Source: an uncultured Roseburia sp.
Lineage (GTDB): Bacteria; Bacillota; Clostridia; Lachnospirales; Lachnospiraceae
Reading direction: 5' to 3'
NCBI GenBank assembly: GCA_947088345.1
Contig: CAMUGE010000011.1
Location: 1-61,690 of the forward strand
DNA length: 61,690 bases
Shown: positions 28,538 through 37,240 of the stretch, piece after piece
How the letters are laid out: each line of letters starts with the position of its first letter
Numbering within the stretch: position 1 is the first letter of the stretch
The notes under the pieces: model-generated
Told to the model about the DNA's origin: nothing
Database searches by the model: none
Seen by the model: the letters and a program-made list of their open reading frames with translations, nothing else
Program-made: the position numbers and the translations under genes

Positions 28538-29656
28538 ATGGCTCAAAGACGGAAAAAAGAAAAAAGGCAGAAAACAATCCGTTATTTTGACTATAGCCTG
28601 TTGTTTCTTGTTATTTTCCTGCTTTGTTTCGGACTGATCATGCTCTACAGCACAAGTTCCTATTATGGAACGATCCGGTTCGGAAGCGCAGCTTACTATG
28701 TGAAAAAGCAGCTGTTCGCAACGGCGCTTGGCGTTGTTGTAATGTTAGTGATTGCGATGATACCTTATCGTTTCTGGATGAAAGTAAGCGGTATCGCGTA
28801 TCTTGCCGCGCTGTCCTTATGTGTGGCCGTTATATTCATCGGAAGAGAGTCGAAAGGGCAGGCAAGATGGCTGAATATTGCAGGTCAGTCGTTTCAGCCT
28901 TCAGAATTTGCAAAACTTGCAGTCATTATATTTTTTGCGTTTGTAATCTATAAGACATCGAAGCAGTTGAAGAATTTTAAAAATCTGATCAAAGTGGGGA
29001 TGATTGTACTGCCCATCTTTGCGGTGGTTGCCTACAATAACTTAAGTACCGCGATTATTATATTCGGCATTGCAGTCTGTATGATGTTTGTAGCGAGTCC
29101 GAAATATTCGCATTTTCTAATTGTAGGAATTGCGGGCGTTGCATTTGGCGCGGTATTTCTGATGCTTGCAAGCTATCGTATGGAGCGTATTCAGATCTGG
29201 CTGGATCCGGAACGGTTTGACAAAGGCTACCAGACGCTGCAGGGGTTGTATGCGATCGGTTCCGGCGGCCTGTTTGGGAAAGGACTGGGCGAGAGTATGC
29301 AAAAGCTGGGGTTTATCCCGGAAGCGCAAAATGATATGATCTTTTCCGTGATCTGTGAAGAGCTCGGCTTGTTTGGGGCAGTATGTCTGATTTTATTATA
29401 TCTGCTTTTAATTTGGAGGTTTATGATCATAGCAAACAATGCGCCGGATCTGTATGGGGCTTTGATCGTGGTTGGTATTATGGCGCATATTTCCATTCAG
29501 GTTGTCTTAAACATCGCCGTTGTAACAAATACGATCCCCAATACAGGTATCTCGCTACCGTTCGTCAGTTACGGAGGCACGTCCATCCTGTTTTTGCTGG
29601 CGGAGATGGGGCTTGCGCTCTCCGTGTCGCGGGGCATTAAATTTGAGGTTGAGTAA
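28538..29656 (+). CDS. ftsW: FtsW/RodA/SpoVE family glycosyltransferase
   Basis: SEDS-family peptidoglycan polymerase of 372 residues with about ten membrane helices. Motifs: FGLIMLYSTSS in the first helix, QPSEFAKLAVIIF (with the functional Asp/Glu region), GQARWLNI, and near the end NTIPNTGISLPFVSYGGTSIL. The gene stands where B. subtilis has spoVE, so it could serve spore cortex synthesis, vegetative division, or both. Contrary to the common layout, murG does not follow. Confidence 0.92.
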   Translation: MAQRRKKEKRQKTIRYFDYSLLFLVIFLLCFGLIMLYSTSSYYGTIRFGSAAYYVKKQLFATALGVVVMLVIAMIPYRFWMKVSGIAYLAALSLCVAVIFIGRESKGQARWLNIAGQSFQPSEFAKLAVIIFFAFVIYKTSKQLKNFKNLIKVGMIVLPIFAVVAYNNLSTAIIIFGIAVCMMFVASPKYSHFLIVGIAGVAFGAVFLMLASYRMERIQIWLDPERFDKGYQTLQGLYAIGSGGLFGKGLGESMQKLGFIPEAQNDMIFSVICEELGLFGAVCLILLYLLLIWRFMIIANNAPDLYGALIVVGIMAHISIQVVLNIAVVTNTIPNTGISLPFVSYGGTSILFLLAEMGLALSVSRGIKFEVE

Positions 29657-29658
29657 GT

Positions 29659-30402
29659 ATGGGAATAAGGCGTAAGAAAAGGAGAAAACACAGAAGATAT
29701 GGACTGACAGTATTTCTGACAGTACTGCTGCTTGGCGTTCTGTCCGTGTTTGTAATAATTAAGGTATTTACCGTGGATCAGGTTATTGTGGAGGGGAACG
29801 AACTGTACTCCTCAGGGCAGATTGAAGAAATTGTGTTAAATGACAAATATGCATGGAATTCTCTTTATGTGTATTTGAAATATAAGTTAAAAGGGGTCGG
29901 GGATATCCCGTTTGTCGACGACATGGAGATCTCGCTGGATGACCCGCATACAATCCGTATTCATGTCTATGAAAAAGGAATCCTGGGAAGTTTTTATATC
30001 GACAGTATTGGCCAGTATGCATATTTTGACAAGGACGGGTTTGTGGTGGAGACTTCACCGGATGTGATCCAAAATGTTCCAAAGATCACAGGCATCACAT
30101 GCAGGGAAGTCGTACTGTATGAAAAGCTTCCGCTGGAAGAAGAATATCTATTGGCAGGGCTTTTGGAGCTGACGCAGACGCTGAATAAATACGGCATTCT
30201 GCCGCGCGAAGTGCATTTTGCATCCGGGGAGAAACCGGAGCTTGGCTATGGGGAAATAAAAGTAGTGGTCGGTACCATGGATTACCTTTCACAGAAGATT
30301 GTAAGGTTATCTAATATCCTGCCGCAGCTGGAAGGAAAACAGGGGACGCTTCATCTTGAAAATTGGACGCCGGAGACGACAGACATCTATTTTTCAAAAT
30401 GA
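29659..30402 (+). CDS. ftsQ: Cell division protein FtsQ/DivIB
   Basis: Bitopic division protein, 247 residues. A basic N-terminus (RRKKRRKHRRYG) and one membrane helix (LTVFLTVLLLGVLSVFVIIKVF) are followed by a POTRA domain (VDQVIVEGNELYSSGQIEEI) and the beta domain. Begins 2 nt after ftsW, with the ribosome binding site inside the ftsW end. Its partners would be the FtsL-like protein at 21625 and a DivIC elsewhere. Confidence 0.9.
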   Translation: MGIRRKKRRKHRRYGLTVFLTVLLLGVLSVFVIIKVFTVDQVIVEGNELYSSGQIEEIVLNDKYAWNSLYVYLKYKLKGVGDIPFVDDMEISLDDPHTIRIHVYEKGILGSFYIDSIGQYAYFDKDGFVVETSPDVIQNVPKITGITCREVVLYEKLPLEEEYLLAGLLELTQTLNKYGILPREVHFASGEKPELGYGEIKVVVGTMDYLSQKIVRLSNILPQLEGKQGTLHLENWTPETTDIYFSK

Positions 30403-30426
30403 AATATAAAAAAAACAAAAAACGTA

Positions 30427-30455
30427 TTGATTAATTGCCTAAAAAATTATATGAT
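30427..30455 (+). promoter_or_regulatory. Promoter of ftsZ
   Basis: TTGATT (30427-30432), 17-bp spacer, TATGAT (30450-30455), about 95 nt before the ftsZ start. It gives ftsZ transcription independent of the long operon upstream. Confidence 0.65.
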
Positions 30456-30549
30456 AGAGTATATGAGCTTAATGATGGAGTAGTTTACTCCCTGTTTTGG
30501 TTAATACACAGGATAGTAATTTGTGGCATAGAATAAAGGAGGAATTACC

Positions 30550-31767
30550 TTGTTAGAAATCATGAATACGGAGATAGAAGATGCGGCTAAGATCATCGTC
30601 CTCGGTGTCGGGGGAGCTGGTAATAATGCTGTAAATAGAATGGTTGGGGAAAATATAGGCGGTGTGGAGTTTGTTGGGATTAATACCGATAAACAGGCGC
30701 TTTCCCTGTGTAAAGCGCCTACACTGATTCAAATAGGAGAAAAACTGACAAAAGGACTCGGGGCAGGCGCGCAGCCTGAAATCGGTCAAAAAGCAGCGGA
30801 GGAAAGTATAGAGGAACTGTCGGATGCCGTGCAGGGCGCCGATATGGTATTTGTTACCTGCGGTATGGGCGGCGGTACGGGTACAGGCGCGGCGCCTGTT
30901 GTCGCAAGACTTGCGAAAGAACAGGGTATACTGACGGTAGGAGTGGTGACAAAGCCGTTTAAATTTGAAGGGAAGCAGCGTATGGTAAATGCGCTTTCCG
31001 GTATTGAGCGATTAAAAGAGAGTGTGGATACGTTGATTGTAATTCCAAACGATAAACTGCTTGAGATTGTGGACAGGCGTACCTCCATGCAGGAGGCATT
31101 AAAAAAGGCCGATGAAGTGTTACAGCAGGCAGTCCAGGGAATTACAGACCTGATAAATGTGCCTGCTCTGATCAACCTTGATTTTGCCGATGTATGTACG
31201 GTTATGCGTGACAAGGGACTTGCGCATATTGGAATCGGAAGCGCAAGAGGAGAGGATAAGGCGAGCGAGGCAGTCAGGCTTGCGGTTGCGAGTCCGCTGC
31301 TTGAGACAACGATCGACGGCGCTACGCATGTTATTGTTAATCTTTCCGGTAACATTTCACTGATGGATACCGCAGACGCGACTACATACGTACAGGAGTT
31401 TGTCGGTGAGAATGCGAATATTATCCTGGGAGCAAAAGACGATGCAACAATGGACGACGAGGTAGTCGTAACTGTAATTGCAACTGGCTTAGAGTCGCCG
31501 GAAATGCAGACTGCGGCGGCGACCGCAGGAAAGAAGCCGTATTACGGCGGCGGAATGGTAAGGCCGCAGGGAGAGCGTCAGGGCAGTTCACTTGGCGGAT
31601 TTTCCGGTTTACAGGCAGATTCTCATCTGCAGCGCGGCAGCGGCGGAGCTCCGCTTCGGGGTGTTCCGAATCAGGGACAGCCGCTCCAGAGAAGGAAACC
31701 GCAGGAGAGTACGGTGCAGCCGATTGATATTAAAATACCGGATTTCTTAAAGAATACACGAAAGTAA
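30550..31767 (+). CDS. ftsZ: Cell division protein FtsZ
   Basis: Tubulin-like GTPase forming the Z ring, 405 residues. [13 protein letters not shown], the tubulin signature [13 protein letters not shown] and the T7 loop region NLDFADV are all present. A Gly/Gln-rich linker (about 335-390) leads to the C-terminal peptide [14 protein letters not shown] that binds partners such as SepF or FtsA. I choose the TTG at 30550, since AAAGGAGG lies at ideal spacing; the ATG four codons later is too far. No ftsA precedes it, so SepF is the likelier membrane anchor in this organism. Confidence 0.97.
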   Translation: MLEIMNTEIEDAAKIIVLGVGGAGNNAVNRMVGENIGGVEFVGINTDKQALSLCKAPTLIQIGEKLTKGLGAGAQPEIGQKAAEESIEELSDAVQGADMVFVTCGMGGGTGTGAAPVVARLAKEQGILTVGVVTKPFKFEGKQRMVNALSGIERLKESVDTLIVIPNDKLLEIVDRRTSMQEALKKADEVLQQAVQGITDLINVPALINLDFADVCTVMRDKGLAHIGIGSARGEDKASEAVRLAVASPLLETTIDGATHVIVNLSGNISLMDTADATTYVQEFVGENANIILGAKDDATMDDEVVVTVIATGLESPEMQTAAATAGKKPYYGGGMVRPQGERQGSSLGGFSGLQADSHLQRGSGGAPLRGVPNQGQPLQRRKPQESTVQPIDIKIPDFLKNTRK

Positions 31768-31791
31768 AAAGGAGCGTCAGCTCCTTTTTTT
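31766..31791 (+). terminator. Terminator after ftsZ
   Basis: AAAAAGGAGC (31766-31775), 4-nt loop, GCTCCTTTTTTT (31780-31791). A compact, strong rho-independent terminator. Confidence 0.85.
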
Positions 31792-31856
31792 GTCGATAAA
31801 ATACTGAAGAACTCGCTGTGGTTTCGACAGGATCTGCAAAATGTACATATTATAAT
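31791..31856 (+). promoter_or_regulatory. spoIIG-type promoter with Spo0A boxes
   Basis: TGTCGAT (31791-31797) and, inverted, TTCGACA (31823-31829, reverse complement TGTCGAA) match the Spo0A box. TATAAT lies at 31851-31856, and TTCGAC as a -35 would be 22 bp away. The B. subtilis spoIIG promoter is known for this abnormal spacing and for Spo0A sites over the -35. Control by Spo0A~P is inferred. Confidence 0.65.
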
Positions 31857-31927
31857 GGGAATATCTGGTATGAAATCAGTCTGCTGAAATTTTTTATGTT
31901 GGAAATAAGAAAAAGAGGTGAGGCACA

Positions 31928-32704
31928 ATCTATATATTTTATGCAGATGTATTTTTGTTTCAGAATTTCCTGATGGATTTTCTGGCGCTGCTATTTGTAA
32001 ATTACTATCTGAGGCGTCAGAAAAAGCGGACGCATCTGCTTTTTGTATCCTTTTTGTTTTCGGCGCTTGCACTCATCGTTCTGATTTGGATGGGAAATAC
32101 ATGGTCCTATATGCTGGCGGCGCATTTTGTGCTGAATACTGCAATGGTAATTTGGGCATTCGGTTATCACGGAAAGAAATATTTTCTGGAAAACTGGGCT
32201 TTTTCTTATTTTGCGGTGATTTTGTCAGGAGGAATCTTTCAGTGGCTGGTGTCGCTGTCCATACCTTTTTTGGGGTTTGTGGGGATGGCGGCCGCGACAG
32301 CGCTTTTGGGATCAGCAGTCCTTGCCCTGTTAAAAATGAGAAAGCGCAGAGGGAGTCATATTTATCCGGCTAAACTTACAGTAAACGGGCGCTCATTTTG
32401 CGTACAGGCGTACTGGGACAGCGGCAATCAGCTGTTTGATCCCTATACGGGCAAAAGTGTCCATATACTGTCTGACGAAAAGCTTTACGGGATTATCAAA
32501 AAGGAGGATATGCTGTTCCGCTATGTCCCGTTTTCCTCTCTGGGGGAAGAAAACGGCCTGATCAAAGTGATAAATGTAGATGAATTACTGATATTCGATG
32601 AAAGTGAAGTAGTACGTTTAGAGTCTGCTGCAGTCGGCGTTGCAAACGGCGTCCTGTTTGCAGAGAAAGAATATGAACTGATTCTTCATGCATCTGTGTT
32701 TTGA
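31928..32704 (+). CDS. spoIIGA: Sigma-E processing peptidase SpoIIGA (apparent ATC start)
   Basis: Membrane aspartic protease that cuts pro-sigma-E in the mother cell. About five N-terminal membrane helices (YIFYADVFLFQNFLMDFLALLF onward), then a soluble domain with the catalytic motif QAYWDSGNQLFDP. The family normally opens with a Met a few residues before Y-x-D-V; here the frame has a TGA at 31919 and the first suitable codon is ATC at 31928, 7 nt after AGAGGTG. The first standard start in frame is TTG 31955, which would cut off half of the first helix. I therefore give 31928 as a probable rare start or a point mutation. Next gene is sigE, as expected. Confidence 0.85.
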   Translation: MYIFYADVFLFQNFLMDFLALLFVNYYLRRQKKRTHLLFVSFLFSALALIVLIWMGNTWSYMLAAHFVLNTAMVIWAFGYHGKKYFLENWAFSYFAVILSGGIFQWLVSLSIPFLGFVGMAAATALLGSAVLALLKMRKRRGSHIYPAKLTVNGRSFCVQAYWDSGNQLFDPYTGKSVHILSDEKLYGIIKKEDMLFRYVPFSSLGEENGLIKVINVDELLIFDESEVVRLESAAVGVANGVLFAEKEYELILHASVF

Positions 32705-32736
32705 TTTGGCATGGAGATGGAAAGGCGTGGTGATTT

Positions 32737-33480
32737 ATGTACATAAAACTTATTTTGCCGGAGTACCGGATTAAAAAATTTCTGCTTGGCATCAGGCGGA
32801 TTGTAAGACAAAAGGAAAACGAGGTTCATTATATTGGAGGAACAGAAGTTCTGCCGCCGCCGCTTGGCGCAGAGGAAGAAGCGAAATGCCTGCATGAATT
32901 GTTGGAGGGAAAGACGAAAGAGGCGAGAAAAAAACTGATTGAGCACAATTTAAGGCTGGTTGTATACATAGCGAAAAAGTTTGATAATACGGGAGTTGGT
33001 GTGGAAGATTTAATCTCGATTGGAACAATAGGGCTGATAAAATCAATTAACACGTTTAATCCCGGAAAAAATATTAAACTCGCAACTTACGCCTCCAGAT
33101 GTATTGAAAATGAAATCCTGATGTATTTAAGGCGCAACAACAAGACAAAGCTGGAGGTTTCAATTGACGAGCCGCTGAATGTGGACTGGGACGGTAACGA
33201 ACTTCTTCTTTCGGATATACTTGGCACCGACGAGGATGTCATCTATCATGATATGGAGACGGATGCAGAGCGAAAACTGCTGATGCATGCGATCAATACG
33301 CTGTCCGGCCGGGAGCGTATGATTATCGAACTGCGGTTTGGCTTGAATACATTAAACGGCGAGGAGAAGACGCAGAAAGAGGTTGCCGATATGCTGGGGA
33401 TTTCCCAGTCTTATATTTCAAGACTCGAGAAGAAAATCATGATTCGTCTGAAGAAAGAGATTGTTCGCTTTGATAATTAG
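32737..33480 (+). CDS. sigE: RNA polymerase sigma-E factor, pro-form
   Basis: Mother-cell sporulation sigma factor, 247 residues. The amphipathic pro-sequence ([20 protein letters not shown]) is followed by the processing region [15 protein letters not shown], which matches B. subtilis except that its first tyrosine is His here. Region 2 ([44 protein letters not shown]) and region 4 ([29 protein letters not shown]) are complete. Follows spoIIGA by 32 nt. Controls the early mother-cell regulon. Confidence 0.97.
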   Translation: MYIKLILPEYRIKKFLLGIRRIVRQKENEVHYIGGTEVLPPPLGAEEEAKCLHELLEGKTKEARKKLIEHNLRLVVYIAKKFDNTGVGVEDLISIGTIGLIKSINTFNPGKNIKLATYASRCIENEILMYLRRNNKTKLEVSIDEPLNVDWDGNELLLSDILGTDEDVIYHDMETDAERKLLMHAINTLSGRERMIIELRFGLNTLNGEEKTQKEVADMLGISQSYISRLEKKIMIRLKKEIVRFDN

Positions 33481-33540
33481 GAAAATTTTTACAGTTTCCA
33501 CAGTTTGCAGTACCATTCATAAATCCTTTTGACATTCGCT

Positions 33541-33578
33541 GTCCGGCCGGGATTTGCCCGCTCCGGAATCATTTTTTT
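33541..33578 (+). terminator. Terminator after sigE
   Basis: TCCGG (33542-33546) pairs with CCGGA (33663-independent local arm at 33563-33567), with an inner CGGG/CCCG stem, then ATTTTTTT. A second perfect hairpin (11 bp with one wobble, 33581-33605, GTGCAG/CTGCAC core) follows directly. Confidence 0.75.
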
Positions 33579-33657
33579 ACGGTCTGTGCAGAGACTGCAC
33601 AGGCCTGTATGACAGTAAAAATGTTACACAAAGTTTTGCATGAATCAGAAAAAAAGA

Positions 33658-33686
33658 TTGTATCATATGACCAGAAATAGTATAAT
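33658..33686 (+). promoter_or_regulatory. Promoter of the beta-CASP nuclease gene
   Basis: TTGTAT (33658-33663), 17-bp spacer, TATAAT (33681-33686), about 73 nt before the start at 33759. Confidence 0.7.
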
Positions 33687-33758
33687 ATGACTAGATTACA
33701 GTGGGAGTGTAAGACTTGTCGATTTTTGGGCATGTATGCGCTCCGAAAGGGGATTTGT

Positions 33759-35372
33759 ATGATACTGGAGTTTTTAGGCGCTGCGCATGAGGTCACAGGG
33801 AGCTGTCATTATCTTTCATTTGGAGAAAAGAATATCCTGATCGACTGTGGAATGGAACAGGGACCGGATCTTTATGTTAACCAGGAGATACCTGTCAATG
33901 CTTCCGAAATTGATTATGTGTTTATCACACATGCACATATCGACCATTCCGGACTGCTTCCGCTTCTGTACAGTCACGGTTTCAGAGGGCGCGTGTTTGC
34001 CACAGAAGCAACCTGCCAGCTCTGTAATATTATGTTAAAGGACAGCGCGCATATTCAGATGTTTGAAGCCGAATGGCGAAACCGGAAAGCAAAGCGCGCC
34101 GGCACAGAAAAAGTGGCGCCCCTTTATGATATGAACGATGCGATGGGGGTATTAAAACATTTTGAGGCCTGTGATTACGACGCGGTTGTATCTGTTTGCG
34201 ACGGTTTAAAAGTACGTTTTGTGGATGCAGGACATCTGCTCGGTTCGTCCTCAATCGAAATTTGGATAACCGAGGAATGCGATGGAGAAAAAAAAGAAAT
34301 AAAAATTGTCTTTTCCGGAGATATCGGTCCCGGAAACCGGCCTCTGATAAAAGATCCTGCATATATCAGCGGAGCCGATTATGTTGTAATGGAATCTACT
34401 TACGGCGACAGGCTGCATAAAGCGACTACAGATTTTGCAGCGCTGCTTGCCGATTTGTTAAAAGACACGTTTCGTCGGGGAGGGAACCTGGTGATTCCGG
34501 CTTTTTCAGTTGGACGTACACAGGAGATGCTGTTTTTCTTAAGGCGTATTAAGACAGAGCAGCTGGCGCCGGAACTTGGAAATTTTCTCGTCTATGTAGA
34601 CAGTCCGCTTGCAATTGAGGCAACTTCTATATTCAATAAGAATGTACAGGATTGTTTTAAAGAGGAGGCTGTTGCGCTGGTAAACAGCGGCATAAATCCG
34701 ATTTCGTTTCCTGGCCTTAGAATGTCAATCACAAGCGACGAATCCAAAATGATTAATTTTGATGACAGTCCGAAAGTCATTATCTCGGCCTCCGGTATGT
34801 GCGAGGCAGGGCGTATCCGCCATCATTTGAAGCATAACTTGTGGCGAAAAGATTCTACCATCTTATTTGTCGGATTTCAGGTGCCGGGGACGTTGGGAAA
34901 TGCTCTGTTAAACGGAGTGAAAGAAGTACGGTTGTTTGGAGAGACTATTGACGTGCAGGCCCGTATCGCAAATCTCCCGGGAATCAGCGGCCATGCTGAT
35001 ATGGATCAGCTTACCAGCTGGATCGGCGCGTTTACCGAACAAAAGCCAAAGAAAGTGTTTGTCGTACACGGACAGGATAAAGTGACAGAGGAATTTGCCG
35101 CGCATATTGAGTCAAAGCTTGGAGTTTCGGCATATGCGCCGTATTCCGGCGATGCGTTTGATCTTGTTACCGGGGAATGCGTGCGTGAGGGCTCAAGACT
35201 GCATGCACAGAAAAAAGCGAAAGCAAGCCGGGCATCCGGCATATTTACAAGGCTGCTTGCTGCCGGAAGCCGGTTGATGGCGGTTATCAAACGCAGCGAG
35301 GGAATGCCGAACAAGGAACTCGGCCGTTTTGCAGATCAGATCAACGATCTTTGCAACAAATGGGAGAAATAA
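33759..35372 (+). CDS. Metallo-beta-lactamase/beta-CASP RNase-like protein
   Basis: Protein of 537 residues in the CPSF73-like beta-CASP family (MBL-fold RNA metallo-hydrolase). Zinc motif THAHIDHSG (HxHxDH), VDAGHLLGSSSIE, and FSGDIGPGNRPL in the MBL part; the beta-CASP part has VIPAFSVGRTQEML and IISASGMCEAGRIRHHL; the last MBL histidines are in ISGHADMDQL and VFVVHGQ. Such enzymes cut or trim RNA, but the target is unknown. Start at 33759 behind GAAAGGGGA. It lies between sigE and sigG, which are neighbours in Bacillus; about 80 C-terminal residues beyond the fold are basic. Confidence 0.87.
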   Translation: MILEFLGAAHEVTGSCHYLSFGEKNILIDCGMEQGPDLYVNQEIPVNASEIDYVFITHAHIDHSGLLPLLYSHGFRGRVFATEATCQLCNIMLKDSAHIQMFEAEWRNRKAKRAGTEKVAPLYDMNDAMGVLKHFEACDYDAVVSVCDGLKVRFVDAGHLLGSSSIEIWITEECDGEKKEIKIVFSGDIGPGNRPLIKDPAYISGADYVVMESTYGDRLHKATTDFAALLADLLKDTFRRGGNLVIPAFSVGRTQEMLFFLRRIKTEQLAPELGNFLVYVDSPLAIEATSIFNKNVQDCFKEEAVALVNSGINPISFPGLRMSITSDESKMINFDDSPKVIISASGMCEAGRIRHHLKHNLWRKDSTILFVGFQVPGTLGNALLNGVKEVRLFGETIDVQARIANLPGISGHADMDQLTSWIGAFTEQKPKKVFVVHGQDKVTEEFAAHIESKLGVSAYAPYSGDAFDLVTGECVREGSRLHAQKKAKASRASGIFTRLLAAGSRLMAVIKRSEGMPNKELGRFADQINDLCNKWEK

Positions 35373-35387
35373 CGGCAGAACTTACTT

Positions 35388-36167
35388 TCAGGAGGAGAGG
35401 TAGTGACGGATGGATTTTAGCGCAGATTTTTCAAGGCGGCTGACCTGCGCCTGCGAGATATGAATTTCTTCTGCGACTTCCATCTGTGTCTTCCCCTCAA
35501 AAAAGCGTAGCTTTAAAATATAATTTTCGCGTTCATTCAAATGATCCATGGCATCGTTTAGCGAGAGTTCTTCAATCCAGTGTTCCTCATGGTTTTTTTT
35601 ATCACCGATCTGGTCCATGACATAGAGCGTATCACCGCCGTCGTTGTAAACCGGGTCATAAAGACTGACCGGACTTTGGATGGCCTCCAGGGCAAAGATA
35701 ATTTCCTCCGGTGTGAGGTCGGCTGCTTTTGCAATTTCTTCTATCGTAGGTTCTTTTGTGCTTGTCTTTGAGAGCAGTTCCCGTGTGTGGATCGCCTTAT
35801 ATGCGGTGTCGCGCAGCGAACGGCTTACGCGGATGGAATTGTTGTCGCGCAGGTAGCGCCGTATTTCCCCTATAATCATGGGAACGGCATAGGTGGAAAA
35901 TTTTACGCCGATGGTTGGATCGAAATTATCAATGGATTTGATCAGACCGATGCAGCCGATCTGAAACAGATCGTCTACATTTTCATGATTGCCGGAAAAT
36001 CGTTTGATAACGCTTAGGACAAGCCGCAGATTTCCTTTGATATACGTTTCGCGGGCGCTTTGGTCGCCCTGTTTGATACGTGCAAAGAGAGAGGCTTTTT
36101 CTTCCTCCTTTAAGATCGGGAGTTTTGCGGTATTGACACCACAGATTTCTACTTTGTATGAAGCCAT
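35388..36167 (-). CDS. sigG: RNA polymerase sigma-G factor
   Basis: Late forespore sigma factor, 259 residues. Opens with the typical YKVEICGVNTAKLPIL; region 2 GNLRLVLSVIKRF, DDLFQIGCIGLIKSIDNFD and MIIGEIRRYLRDNN; region 4 LNERENYILKLRFFEGKTQMEVAEEI followed by ISQAQVSRLEKSAL. The ATG at 36167 follows CCGGAGGAAATTC. In Bacillus it sits in line behind sigE, but here it is on the opposite strand, convergent with the beta-CASP gene, so it cannot be read from the spoIIG promoter. Confidence 0.96.
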   Translation of the reverse strand: MASYKVEICGVNTAKLPILKEEEKASLFARIKQGDQSARETYIKGNLRLVLSVIKRFSGNHENVDDLFQIGCIGLIKSIDNFDPTIGVKFSTYAVPMIIGEIRRYLRDNNSIRVSRSLRDTAYKAIHTRELLSKTSTKEPTIEEIAKAADLTPEEIIFALEAIQSPVSLYDPVYNDGGDTLYVMDQIGDKKNHEEHWIEELSLNDAMDHLNERENYILKLRFFEGKTQMEVAEEIHISQAQVSRLEKSALKSIRHYLSS

Positions 36168-36208
36168 GATGAATTTCCTCCGGTTCGTTTTAGAGTTCTT
36201 CCTTAAAT

Positions 36209-36240
36209 TAAGGATGCTTCATTTCAACAGATTTTATACA
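36209..36240 (-). promoter_or_regulatory. Possible sigma-F/G promoter of sigG
   Basis: On the minus strand TGTATA (36240-36235), 18 bp, then CATCCTTA (36216-36209), close to the forespore pattern TGHATA-N17/18-CATACTA. It is about 40 nt before the sigG start. Autoregulation of sigG is known in Bacillus; the assignment here is tentative. Confidence 0.4.
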
Positions 36241-36295
36241 GATGAGACAGATTTTATGGAACATGGAATTTACCATTGGAGGCAGAGGACGAACA

Positions 36296-36589
36296 ATGAA
36301 AGATTTGATTGATCAGAGAAACGATAAAGAAAAGATAAGGAGCAGCATTATAAAAAGCTGGAATGTAAATTATCAGAATATGAACCCGCATAAGGTCAGT
36401 TCGCAGCCAAAAGAAGAAGATACGGGCAAAAAGAAAAAAAGGGATTATTTATATAACGAAAAGACCGGTTCCTATTCCGGCACGTATGGACAGGGGGAAG
36501 TGGACGGTGTAAACAGGGGTCAGATCGACCGGATACTGCATGAAAAGACAGAAGAGCTGCGCCAACTCATCGAGCATGGGGGAAATTAA
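36296..36589 (+). CDS. Hypothetical hydrophilic protein
   Basis: I do not recognise this 97-residue protein. It is very polar, has no membrane segment, and contains a KKKKRDYLYNEKTGSYSGTYG stretch and a helical C-terminus (IDRILHEKTEELRQLIEHG). The start at 36296 follows GGAGGCAGAGGAC; the frame opens at 36242 but without a site. It runs divergently from sigG and might share its sporulation timing, but nothing proves that. Confidence 0.6.
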   Translation: MKDLIDQRNDKEKIRSSIIKSWNVNYQNMNPHKVSSQPKEEDTGKKKKRDYLYNEKTGSYSGTYGQGEVDGVNRGQIDRILHEKTEELRQLIEHGGN

Positions 36590-36629
36590 GCATTGCATTT
36601 TTCTCCTTTGTGTGATAAAGTTTAAACGT

Positions 36630-36672
36630 CGTGTGTTCGAGACCTTCCACACGTAAAACAAAACTAAAGGAG
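36630..36672 (+). ncRNA. Probable preQ1 riboswitch upstream of queT
   Basis: CGTGTG (36630-36635) pairs with CACACG (36648-36653) around a 12-nt loop that contains CCTT. An A-rich tail (TAAAACAAAACTA) leads to AAGG of the ribosome binding site (36667-36670), which can pair with the loop CCTT, giving an H-type pseudoknot. Size, the A-rich tail and sequestration of the ribosome binding site match the preQ1-I class, and the gene that follows is the queuosine precursor transporter. preQ1 would then lower translation of queT. Confidence 0.65.
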
Positions 36673-36680
36673 AAGAAAAG

Positions 36681-37211
36681 ATGAGGAACAAAAAAGTATT
36701 GTTTATTGTGCAGGCGGCGATGGTCGCCGCAATCTATGTAGTGGTAACGATGTTTGTCAGTGTGTTTCAACTGGCATCCGGAGCGATTCAGGTACGCTTG
36801 TCCGAGGCTCTTACCGTTTTGCCGTATTTTACGCCGGCAGCAGTCCCCGGACTTGCAGTCGGCTGCCTGCTTGCAAATTTTCTGACGGGGGCGGCTCTGC
36901 CCGATGTAATTTTCGGAAGCCTTGCAACGCTTCTCGGAGCAGTTGGAACATATCTTTTACGAAGACATAAGCGTTTGTGTACGCTGCCCCCTGTTGCGGC
37001 AAATGTTCTGATCATACCGTTTGTGCTGCGCTATGCTTATGGACTGGTAATAGAGTATCATGGAGCGGATGTTTCCATTCCGTTTTATATGCTGACGGTA
37101 GGTGCGGGTGAGATAATCTGCTGCTGTATTTTAGGCACAATACTGATTAATGCGCTTGCAAAAGTAAGAAATGTAATTTTTGTATCACAGGAAAAGAAAA
37201 AAGCGGTTTAG
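36681..37211 (+). CDS. queT: QueT family queuosine precursor transporter (ECF S component)
   Basis: Membrane protein of 176 residues with about five hydrophobic helices. The N-terminal helix MVAAIYVVVTMFVS and the conserved region GAIQVRLSEALTVLPYFTPAAVPGLAVGCLLAN identify the QueT family. It would work with the shared ECF ATPases and T protein encoded elsewhere to import preQ1 or a related precursor for tRNA modification. Start behind AAGGAGAAG; a likely riboswitch covers that site. nadA follows with 29 nt between. Confidence 0.9.
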   Translation: MRNKKVLFIVQAAMVAAIYVVVTMFVSVFQLASGAIQVRLSEALTVLPYFTPAAVPGLAVGCLLANFLTGAALPDVIFGSLATLLGAVGTYLLRRHKRLCTLPPVAANVLIIPFVLRYAYGLVIEYHGADVSIPFYMLTVGAGEIICCCILGTILINALAKVRNVIFVSQEKKKAV

Positions 37212-37240
37212 CGCCGGAATGCCGGAGGGAGAATCACGTT

